Below are positions 16,671 through 25,800 of a DNA stretch of 50,001 nucleotides, in pieces (the stretch's first letter is position 1; the number at the start of each line of letters is the position of its first letter). Origin of the DNA: Candidatus Omnitrophota bacterium. GTDB taxonomy: Bacteria; Omnitrophota; Omnitrophia; Omnitrophales; Aquincolibacteriaceae. The position numbers were made by a program, and so were the translations under genes. Below the pieces are notes generated by a model, which was not told the DNA's origin, made no database searches, and saw nothing but the letters and a program-made list of their open reading frames with translations. The stretch is from contig CAIOAT010000039.1 in NCBI GenBank assembly GCA_903856085.1, forward strand, positions 1 through 50,001. Direction: 5' to 3'.

Positions 16671-18745
16671 AAAAAATATCCCCCCGGGATTCTCAAACCA
16701 AGAGTGCTGACATCATTGCCATGAACATTGAGAAGTTGAAAGAACTTTTTCCTTCAACCTTCAGCGAAGGGCAAATAAATTTCGAAGTGCTCAAGCAAGA
16801 ACTTGGTGGCGTGGTGGATGAGAGGGAAGAAAAATTCGGTCTCAATTGGCACGGAAAACGTAAAGCTCGCCAACTTGCTCTGACTCCTTCTACTGGGACG
16901 CTTCGTCCCTGTCCTGATGAAAGTGTGGGTTGGGCTACGACACAAAACCTCATGATCGAGGGCGATAACCTTGAAGTATTGAAACTCCTCAAAAAATCTT
17001 ATGCGGGGAAAGTCAAGCTCATCTATATTGATCCGCCCTACAACACGGGCAAAGACTTTGTGTATCCTGATAACTATCAGGACAACATTAAAAACTACCT
17101 AGAACTCACCAGCCAAGTTGAAGGCGGGAAAAAAATGAGCGCCAACACGGAATCCTCTGGCCGCTATCATACCGATTGGCTCAATATGATGTATCCGCGA
17201 CTTAAGTTGGCGCGGAATCTACTGCGAGACGATGGTGTGATTTTTATAAGCATTGACGATAGCGAGTCAGATAATCTAAGGCAGATTTGCAATGAAATAT
17301 TTGGTGAAGAAAACTTCGTCAATACAGTTTCGATCAATATGAAAAATATTGCAGGTGCATCGGGCGGCGGTGAAGACAAAAGACTTAAAAAGAATATCGA
17401 GTATCTGCATGTTTATGTAAAAAATTATGATTCATTCCCGTCCTTTAATAATGCCTACGACTATGTGCCGATTGATGAGTTGGTGGAGAAATACAGGCAA
17501 GAAGGCGTAAGCTGGAAATATACATCAGTCTTGGTTTATGAAGGTGACAAGGACTACATCGGGTCAACAGTGGATGGGGATGGAAATGAAATTAAAATAT
17601 ACAGTCGAAAGAACTCGGTTATTAAATCAGTAAACCAAATAATGAGCGAAGAAAAAATTACTGAAGCTCAGGCGTATTTGCGATATTCAAAAAAAATATT
17701 TCAGACTGCGATGCCACAGAGTTCGATTCGTCCGCGAGTCATGCAGAAGGTCGAGAGTTTGGGTATTCATAATGAATTATGCTCCATCGAGTATGTTCCT
17801 AAGTCCGGAAAGAACAAGGGGGCAGTTTATGAGCAGTTCTATAAAGGGGAGAATTTTCGACTGTTTGCATGGCTTGGAGATGTGTCAGAAGAAATCGATG
17901 GCAAGCTATACAAAAAGGATATGAAAGGTACATATTGGGATTTTGCTGGTGAAACTAAGAACCTTACCAAAGAAGGTGATACGCCGCTACCAAATGGCAA
18001 AAAGCCATTAGCGCTGCTTAGCAGACTGTTGGAACTCGATGGAAACAAGGATTCTTTAATTCTCGATTTCTTTGCGGGTTCCGGCACTACAGGCCACGCT
18101 GTCATGGCGCAGAATGTTGCTAAGGGCGGAAACTGCCGCTACATTCTGGTGCAACTCCCTGAGATCCTCGATCCACAAGACAAAGACCAACAGGTAGCTG
18201 CGGAGTTCTGCCAAAAACTTGGTAAGCCCTGCACTATTGCCGAACTAACCAAAGAACGCCTCCGCCGTGCTTCAAAGAAGATTAAAGAGGAAAACCCGCT
18301 TTTCGCGGGGGACTTCGGCTTCCGAGTTTTTAAATTGGATTCCAGCAATATTCGAACATGGGAGCCCAACCGCGAAAACTTATCGGAGACGCTTCTCGAT
18401 GCAACCGAGCACCTGAAATCAGGCCGCACGGAACAAGACATTCTTTTTGAATTGCTACTAAAACTCGGACTCGATCTTACGGTGCCGATCGAGGAGAAAA
18501 AGATCGCGGACAAGATTGTGCACAGTATTGGAACAGGATCGCTGTTGGTCTGTCTCGCGGAGAAAATTGACCGCAATGAGGTGGAGCCGTTGGCCCAGGG
18601 TATAGTTGCATGGCACAAGCAGCTTGCTCCGGCTGGAGAAACGCAAACGGTTTTCAGAGACAGTTCTTTTGTTGACGACGTAGCCAAAACAAACCTCGCG
18701 GCAATTCTCCAACAGTATGGCATTGAAAACGTGCGGAGCTTGTAG
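16667..18745 (+). CDS. Type III restriction-modification methyltransferase (Mod), N6-adenine
   Basis: This 692-residue protein has the beta-class amino-methyltransferase order: catalytic DPPYNTGKDF (DPPY at 122-125) first, SAM-binding LDFFAGSGTTGHAV (about 466-479) much later, with the target recognition region between (about 200-420). The N-terminus has a helical region and NLMIEGDNLEVLKLL, typical for Mod subunits. It would methylate adenine in an asymmetric recognition sequence and give the Res subunit its specificity. The start overlaps the DUF4391 stop. Length is as usual for Mod (about 600-700 aa). No frameshift or repeat tract that would suggest phase variation is visible. Confidence 0.9.
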   Translation: MKKISPRDSQTKSADIIAMNIEKLKELFPSTFSEGQINFEVLKQELGGVVDEREEKFGLNWHGKRKARQLALTPSTGTLRPCPDESVGWATTQNLMIEGDNLEVLKLLKKSYAGKVKLIYIDPPYNTGKDFVYPDNYQDNIKNYLELTSQVEGGKKMSANTESSGRYHTDWLNMMYPRLKLARNLLRDDGVIFISIDDSESDNLRQICNEIFGEENFVNTVSINMKNIAGASGGGEDKRLKKNIEYLHVYVKNYDSFPSFNNAYDYVPIDELVEKYRQEGVSWKYTSVLVYEGDKDYIGSTVDGDGNEIKIYSRKNSVIKSVNQIMSEEKITEAQAYLRYSKKIFQTAMPQSSIRPRVMQKVESLGIHNELCSIEYVPKSGKNKGAVYEQFYKGENFRLFAWLGDVSEEIDGKLYKKDMKGTYWDFAGETKNLTKEGDTPLPNGKKPLALLSRLLELDGNKDSLILDFFAGSGTTGHAVMAQNVAKGGNCRYILVQLPEILDPQDKDQQVAAEFCQKLGKPCTIAELTKERLRRASKKIKEENPLFAGDFGFRVFKLDSSNIRTWEPNRENLSETLLDATEHLKSGRTEQDILFELLLKLGLDLTVPIEEKKIADKIVHSIGTGSLLVCLAEKIDRNEVEPLAQGIVAWHKQLAPAGETQTVFRDSSFVDDVAKTNLAAILQQYGIENVRSL

Positions 18746-18752
18746 CGCCTCG

Positions 18753-21722
18753 ATGATGAAACTGCACTTCGAACCCAACCTTGATTATCAACACGTAGCC
18801 ATCGACGCTGTCTGTGATCTTTTTCGGGGTCAGGAAATCTGCCAAACAGTATTTACAGTGACTCGTGACCCGGATGATCCACAAAAACGGATGGGATTTG
18901 CGGAAAATGATCTTGGCATTGGTAATCGCCTGACCTTGCTGGACGATGAACTGCTTGCGAATCTAGGGGCCATTCAGCTGCGCAATGGCTTGAAGCCGTC
19001 AGGATCACTTGCTTCAGGTGATTTCACGGTTGAGATGGAAACCGGGACAGGCAAAACTTATGTTTATTTAAGGACGATTTTCAAGCTGAATGAGCAATAC
19101 GGATTCACTAAGTTTGTCATTGTCGTTCCGTCCGTGGCAATCAAGGAAGGCGTTTACAAAACGCTTCAAATTACGGAAGATCATTTTCGTGCGATCTACG
19201 CCAGTACGCCCTACGAGTATTTTCTTTATGATTCTTCAAAACTCGGCCAGGTTCGGAATTTTGCCACAAGCTCAAACATTCAAATCATGATTGTGACTGT
19301 CGGAGCGATCAACAAAAAGGATGTGAACAACCTCTATAAAGACAGCGAAAAAACAGGCGGTGAAAAACCCATCGACTTGATTAAAGCCACGAGACCGATT
19401 GTGATTGTTGATGAGCCGCAGAGTGTGGACGGTGGGCTGGAAGGTCGAGGTAAAGAAGCTCTTGATAAAATGAATCCGCTTTGCACGCTACGTTATTCGG
19501 CAACACATGCGGATAAACATCACATGGTTTATCGTCTTGACGCTGTGGACGCTTACGAGCGGAAACTCGTAAAACAGATCGAAGTTGCATCCGCGGGCGT
19601 GGAGGGTGGACACAATAATCCCTACGTGAAGCTTATCTCTGTAAATAATCGTGCCAATCGCATTACAGCGAAGGTGGAGCTCGACGTCCAGCGAGCCACA
19701 ACGGTAGAGCGTAAAGTTGTCGCCGTGAAAGCAGGTGACGATCTTGAGCAGGTAGCTAATCGGGCAATCTATGCGGGTTATTTTGTAGAAAACATTGGTT
19801 GCCGTACTGGCGATGAGTTTCTTCAGCTTTCAAATCGGGAACTCCCTTTGCGAGTTGGGCAGGCGATTGGTGGGGTTGATGTGGATAACCTCAAAAGACA
19901 AATGATTCGGCGCACGATTGAAGAACATCTGGAAAAAGAGTTACGGCTTTCTTCGCATGGCATAAAAGTTTTGAGCCTTTTTTTCATCGATGTCGTTGAG
20001 CATTACCGAAGATACACGCCTGACGGCATTGCTGAGAAGGGAAAGTATGCCCTGATGTTTGAGGAGGAATATCAAAGCGTGGCTGCCAAACCCAAGTATC
20101 GTACCCTCTTCAATGATGTGGATTTGAAGTCTAATGCTGCCGAGGTCCACGATGGCTATTTCTCCATCGACAAAAAAGGCACCTGGACAGACACAGCTGA
20201 GAATAATCAGGGCAATCGGGAGAATGCGGAACGGGCCTATCACTTGATTATGACCGAGAAAGAAAAATTGCTTAGTTTTGAAACTAAACTAAAATTCATA
20301 TTTTCCCATTCGGCGCTCAAAGAGGGATGGGACAACCCGAACGTTTTTCAGATTTGCGCTCTGCGTGAGATGGGCACTGAGCGAGAACGCCGACAAACCA
20401 TTGGAAGGGGATTGCGGTTGTGCGTGAATCAGCAAGGTGAACGCTTGCGGGGTTTTGAGATTAACACGCTTACGGTGGTTGCGACTGAAAACTACGAACA
20501 ATTTGCTGAAAATCTTCAAAAAGAAATTGAAACCGACACAGGAATTCGTTTTGGCGTTGTGGAGAAGCATCAGTTTGCGACCATTCCAGTGACAGATGCA
20601 AAAGGACATGCGACCGCATTAGGCGTCGAAAAATCCGAAGCCATTTGGAATTATCTTAAAGACTCGGGCATGGTGGACGCTAGGGGCCAAGTTCAAGACA
20701 GCCTGAAACGGGCCATCAAGGACGGAACGCTATCATTGCCTGAACCGCTTTCTGCGCAGCTTCCTCAAGTTAAAGAGGTATTGCGAAAATTAGCAGGCAG
20801 ACTAGAAATTAAAAATGCCGATGAGCGCAAGCAAATCAAGACTCGCCAGGCCATATTTAACAGCGAAGAGTTTAAAGCATTGTGGGATCGCATCAAACAC
20901 AAAACAACCTATCGGGTTGAATTCGACAATCAAGCATTAGTTAGAACCTGTTCTGAGGCCATTAAGGCTGCGCCCGCAGTCGCCAAAACTCGATTACAAT
21001 GGCGGAAAGCGGATTTGTCTATCGGAAAATCTGGCGTCGATGCCACTGAAACTACGGTGTTTGCTCCGATCATCATCGAGGAGCATGACATTGAGCTTCC
21101 TGATTTATTAACTGACTTACAGGATAAGACTCATCTTACTCGGCGAAGCCTTGTTCGGATTCTGACAGAAAGCGGACGCCTAGATGACTTTAAAAAGAAT
21201 CCGCAGCAGTTCATTGACTTGGTTGCAGAATCAATCAACCGAGCTAAACGTCTCGCATTGGTGGATGGCATTAAATATCAGCGCATTGGGGAGGATGTTT
21301 ATTATGCCCAAGAACTATTCGAGCAAGAAGAATTGACGGGCTACCTCAAAAATATCCTTGCGGCAACAAAGTCGGTCTATGAGCATGTTGTTTACGACTC
21401 AGAGGGTGTAGAAAAATCCTTTGCTGAACAATTGGAGAAGAACGAGTCTGTGAAGGTTTATGCCAAACTGCCTGGTTGGTTCAAGGTGCCCACGCCGCTT
21501 GGAACTTACAACCCTGACTGGGCCGTGCTAGTTGAAGAGGGCGGAAGCGAAAGGCTTTACTTTGTGGTTGAGACCAAAAGCAGTCTTTTCGCCGATGATT
21601 TGAGGGACAAGGAAAGCGGAAAGATTAAATGCGGTGAAGCTCACTTTAAGGCTCTAGCAGTTGCGGAAAACCCAGCACGCTATGAGGTCGCTCGAACAGT
21701 TGCTGATCTTTTGTCGCGTTAA
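18753..21722 (+). CDS. Type III restriction endonuclease subunit (Res)
   Basis: The start ATG at 18753, seven bases after the mod stop, gives a 989-residue protein. It has helicase motifs FTVEMETGTGKT (Walker A, 95-102), VDEPQS (D220-E221, Walker B), a second RecA domain with FSHSALKEGWDNPNVFQ and RRQTIGRGLRL, and a C-terminal PD-(D/E)XK nuclease: NPDWAVL (Asp922) and VVETKSS (Glu940, Lys942). All motifs needed for ATP-dependent cleavage are intact. Type III Res cuts DNA after two unmodified sites in opposite orientation meet through ATP-driven sliding. It is the last gene of the operon; a gap of 78 bases separates it from the nuclease gene that follows. Confidence 0.9.
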   Translation: MMKLHFEPNLDYQHVAIDAVCDLFRGQEICQTVFTVTRDPDDPQKRMGFAENDLGIGNRLTLLDDELLANLGAIQLRNGLKPSGSLASGDFTVEMETGTGKTYVYLRTIFKLNEQYGFTKFVIVVPSVAIKEGVYKTLQITEDHFRAIYASTPYEYFLYDSSKLGQVRNFATSSNIQIMIVTVGAINKKDVNNLYKDSEKTGGEKPIDLIKATRPIVIVDEPQSVDGGLEGRGKEALDKMNPLCTLRYSATHADKHHMVYRLDAVDAYERKLVKQIEVASAGVEGGHNNPYVKLISVNNRANRITAKVELDVQRATTVERKVVAVKAGDDLEQVANRAIYAGYFVENIGCRTGDEFLQLSNRELPLRVGQAIGGVDVDNLKRQMIRRTIEEHLEKELRLSSHGIKVLSLFFIDVVEHYRRYTPDGIAEKGKYALMFEEEYQSVAAKPKYRTLFNDVDLKSNAAEVHDGYFSIDKKGTWTDTAENNQGNRENAERAYHLIMTEKEKLLSFETKLKFIFSHSALKEGWDNPNVFQICALREMGTERERRQTIGRGLRLCVNQQGERLRGFEINTLTVVATENYEQFAENLQKEIETDTGIRFGVVEKHQFATIPVTDAKGHATALGVEKSEAIWNYLKDSGMVDARGQVQDSLKRAIKDGTLSLPEPLSAQLPQVKEVLRKLAGRLEIKNADERKQIKTRQAIFNSEEFKALWDRIKHKTTYRVEFDNQALVRTCSEAIKAAPAVAKTRLQWRKADLSIGKSGVDATETTVFAPIIIEEHDIELPDLLTDLQDKTHLTRRSLVRILTESGRLDDFKKNPQQFIDLVAESINRAKRLALVDGIKYQRIGEDVYYAQELFEQEELTGYLKNILAATKSVYEHVVYDSEGVEKSFAEQLEKNESVKVYAKLPGWFKVPTPLGTYNPDWAVLVEEGGSERLYFVVETKSSLFADDLRDKESGKIKCGEAHFKALAVAENPARYEVARTVADLLSR

Positions 21723-21800
21723 CGGAGAGAATATGTTGGATCTATTGATAGCACCTTATAGTGTTTTTGATAATCACTAAATAAAATCAAAGGAGTGATC

Positions 21801-22721
21801 ATGCAAAATTTGTTTTGGAAGAATAATGGGAAGATGATTTCTGTCGAAGAAGTTCCTTTTCGGACTGAAGAACAACTTGAAAAATATGTTATTGGTGAGG
21901 GAGCAAAATTGCTAGGGGATATTTTTGTATTTAAGCGGCAAGTCAGAGCCGGGGGCGATATTCCGGACCTTCTTGGGGTTGATCGGGATAATAATCTGGT
22001 AATTATTGAAAATAAAAATGTGGAAGTTACTGAAGATATATTGCCGCAAATTCTGAGATATGCGATCTGGGCCGAAAGCAACCCAGATTCAATAAAAGCT
22101 CTATGGTTTGAAACTGAAGAAAAGCCGGATGATATCGAGCTGGACTTTGATGATTTGAAGATCAGGATTGTCATCTTAGCCCCAAGGATTCATCTTTCCG
22201 TCGCACGTTTTGTGAAGAAGCTTGATTATGCTGTTGAGTTAATTGAAGTTAGAAGGTTTGCTAAGAGGCAGGAAGAATTTGTTCTTCTGAATAGGCTTGA
22301 AGATGAGAGCCGCGCAGTTTCAAGGAGGACGACGAAAGCATTAGAAGAATACGACCGGGGTTTCTACGAGAAATGGTATAACAAAAATAGTGTCAAACGG
22401 TTTTACCAGCTAACGGGTGAGCTTGAAAACATAGTTAAAGCGCAGAAATGGAAATTGGAAAAGAAGTTTAACCAAAATTATGTTGCGTTCAAACATGGTT
22501 TCCCGAACGCATTTGGAATCCATTGGGCCGGGACAAGATCAATGGGAGTATTTTTCAAGCTCGATAAGTCCCAGTTCGGAAGAATGAAAAAATGCATACC
22601 ATATGAATGTGAGTATGACGATCGATGGAAGCAAGTTTGGGTTAGCATTGATGACGAATTTCAATTGAAGAGGGTGATACCCGCTCTTCGCATGTCTTAC
22701 GAGTATATTTTAGGCAAATAA
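21801..22721 (+). CDS. NucS/DUF91-like PD-(D/E)XK protein
   Basis: A 306-residue protein with a good ribosome binding site (AAAGGAG); a GTG inside that site is in frame but unlikely as start. Residues about 15-110 look like the PD-(D/E)XK domain of NucS/DUF91-type proteins: GGDIPDLLGVDRDNNLVIIENKN with Asp56, Glu70 and Lys72, then QILRYAIWAES. The C-terminal part (about 190-306) is a separate domain ending VIPALRMSYEYILGK, of the type found in hypothetical proteins next to nucleases (DUF5655-like). It may be a DNA-cleaving effector or a passenger gene. A 35-residue copy of its C-terminus survives as a remnant at 31544-31651. A TAGTG / CACTA inverted repeat with 11-base spacing precedes the gene. 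Confidence 0.65.
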   Translation: MQNLFWKNNGKMISVEEVPFRTEEQLEKYVIGEGAKLLGDIFVFKRQVRAGGDIPDLLGVDRDNNLVIIENKNVEVTEDILPQILRYAIWAESNPDSIKALWFETEEKPDDIELDFDDLKIRIVILAPRIHLSVARFVKKLDYAVELIEVRRFAKRQEEFVLLNRLEDESRAVSRRTTKALEEYDRGFYEKWYNKNSVKRFYQLTGELENIVKAQKWKLEKKFNQNYVAFKHGFPNAFGIHWAGTRSMGVFFKLDKSQFGRMKKCIPYECEYDDRWKQVWVSIDDEFQLKRVIPALRMSYEYILGK

Positions 22722-22723
22722 TT

Positions 22724-22747
22724 CCACGAATGATTATCTCGTGGTTT
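22724..22747 (+). terminator. Possible weak terminator after NucS-like gene
   Basis: CCACGA (22724-22729) and TCGTGG (22739-22744) form a 6-bp stem with a 9-base loop, followed by only TTT. It begins three bases after the stop codon. Confidence 0.35.
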
Positions 22748-22858
22748 ACCTAAATTGCGACGTTGAGATCAGAGATTCAAATTGAAAGTCTGTGAGAGAG
22801 CATTCATTTAACTGCCTGGTATACGCTGAGACAAACGTGATAAACGATAGGGAGGCGC

Positions 22859-25800
22859 ATGATAAAATTTATTAAGTCATTTTTTTCCCCGGATTGCAAA
22901 ATAATCAGGATTGAAAAGAGCCTTAAAAAAGCCCATGCGAATAGATCCCTGTCGGCAATAATCTCAATTTTCAGTAATGGGTTTTTGTATCTATTGCGTG
23001 CACGTCGATATGATCTCCTTTCAAGCTTTGTGTTATCCCACCTAAGTCAAATTCAAGATGCAGCCGCCCTTAAGAATAGCATTCAGGCTAAAGATATAGA
23101 GCAGTCGATCAGCGCGTTAGAATCGACAAAACACGATGCCTCAGCGCTCAGCATATGTGATTATTTTGGATTGCAAGAGGCAGCCATCGAAATTTTGGCG
23201 AAGAAAGGTCGAGCTAATGATTTAGCTATGCGTATAGCTAAAGACCGAAATCCGGATAAGGGGATTTTAGAAATTTCAGTACTGCTCTGGGAAAAACATA
23301 ATGGAGATATCACTAAAAGCCCCACCATGACTGAGACGGTGAGGAATATAGGTAAGTTCTCCTTAGAATGCCTTCCGGATAATCCCCGAGTTAAAGAGAT
23401 CGTTGGACAAAAAAAAGAGGCGGCATTTTTATACGAAAAAGAGAATGATTTTGCCAACGCGGCACGGTGTTACGAAGAGATTGAGATGTACTCGCAGGCG
23501 TGCACGTTATATGCCGGGATTAAAGACAATGAAAGCGTTTCTAGAACCGCGGAAGCTCTCGGTGATTTGGAAAAGGCGCTTCAGTTCGTTGTTAAGCCAG
23601 ACCGAAAAATAAAACTACTTATTCGAATGGAAAGATTTATTGAGGCGAATAAGTATGCGGCCGGCTTGGAATCTCCAGAAGAATATTTTGCTTTGATACG
23701 CGAGAAGGCAAAGGCGCGCATGGGAGTGAAGGTTAAAAGTCATAATTTTATTGAGGCGATAGAGTTGGCGAATGTTGCCGAGTGCGAGACCGCAGAGAAA
23801 GAGGAAATCTTGTTGCGGGGGCGCGCATATTATGATCAGCAATTAGTTTCTGCGGCCTCAGAGGAAGCAATTAGAGAAATCTACAAGGAAAGGGTTCAAC
23901 TGGAGGAAAAGTCCGGAAAATTTGAAGAGGCTGGGAAAATCGCAGAGGAAATATTGAAGGATCTGAAGCTTGCAAGCTTGCTTTATGAAAAAGCCAATTT
24001 GTTTAATCGCGCAATTCACGCAACTTCTGAGTCTGCCGAAAGACAAAAAAATGAACCAAGCTTAAAGCTCAGGTTGGCTGAGCTCCACGAAAAAGGTGGA
24101 AATTTATTGAGCGCCGCCCAACTGTACGAGCAGTGTGCGTTATTTGATAAGGCTTTTATCTTATATGAAAAGCTTCTGAATTATTCAAAAGCGATAGATT
24201 GCTACAAAAAAACAACCAATCTAGATAAACATGTTCTTGCTGGGCTTTATATTAAGGCAGAGGAGTTCGAGAAAGCAGTAGAGATTTATTTACAATCGGA
24301 CACATTCTCAGAGTTAGAGCAGGCTATGGCTATTGCGAGGACATATAACTTAACCACCCATCTGAATGAAATAAGTGAAAAAATTGGGCGCCATTTGTCA
24401 GGCAGTGATGCCGATTTAAAAAGATGCTTTGCTGTATCTCGGGATGAGGTTGTGTCTTCATATTCTTCAGTTATTGGTATAGATTTTGGCACGACGAATT
24501 CTGTTGGAGCGATTTTTAATAAGAAAACAAAAAAAGTCGAAATCATTACAGTCCCCGGATCTGCCGACAGGGATTTCGAGCCGTCTTTTTTCGGGGTGGA
24601 TGAAAATAATCATCCTCTCTTTGGAGAGAAGGCTCGCCTTCGATCTCTGACGGCGCCGGATTGTGTCATGGCTCGTATTAAACGAACTCTTGGTGAAGGA
24701 CGGAGTTTTTCTATTGGTAATAAGAAATATAAGAGCGAAGAAATTGTTGCGAAGATTATTCAGAAGATGAAGTTTAATGCGGAAGCCTATCTGAGAGCTA
24801 AGGTTGAAACAAGGTTTCGCGAGGTTCTGCTTGCAAACAACCTACGCTTTCCAGAAGAAAAAATTGAGAGTTTCGTAAAACAAGAAGACTTCATTCACGT
24901 TAAAGATGTTGTGCTGACGGTTCCCGCTTATTTTAATGATAATCAAAAGAGGGCGACTAGGGATTCGGCGGAAATCGCGGGTTTGAGGGTGCTGAGGTTG
25001 TTGCATGAGCCTACTTCGGCCGCTCTGGCATATGGTTATCACAAATCATATTCTGGTACTTTTGTAGTGGTTGACTTGGGAGGAGGCACTCTGGATATTT
25101 CAATTCTGGAGGTCGGTGAAGGGGTTTATGAAATTCAGAGCATATCAGGAGATGTGAAACTTGGCGGAAGCGATGTCGACACCGCATTGTTGCAATATGT
25201 TATTTCCGATATCGAGAAAACGTTAAATATTACTGTGACTGAGAAGGATCACCCTATTGAAATAAACCGTTTGCGGGACAGTTGTGAAAATATGAAGATT
25301 AACTTGTCCAGTCTCGATACTTACACGATGGAATTAACTCACTTTTTAAATAAGCCCCAATATGCGTTCACCCTAACGAGAAAAGAATTGGAAAGAATAT
25401 CTCGGCCTGTCACCCATCGGATCAAAGACATCGTAGAAAAAGCGATTAAGGCATATGGCGGTTCCATTGATCATTTTATTCTGGTTGGCAATGCAACGAA
25501 AATGCCCGCTGTTGTTGAGGTGGCAAAAAGTGTCATTCGCGCTCGTCATTTGCAAGATCTTAACGCTGGGTCTGTTGTTGCGGCAGGTGCTGCTCTTGAA
25601 GGGGCTATTTTATTAGGGGATTTGAAGGAGCATCTGCTTTTAGATGTAGTCCCTTATAGCTTGGGCATTTCAATTCTGAAAAAGGATTCTAAAATAAGCG
25701 AAGAGGAAATGAGCCGGTTGATTGAAAAGAATACAACGATACCGACGATTAAATCACAAGAATATACCACAACAAAAGATAATCAGACAGGCGTCAATAT

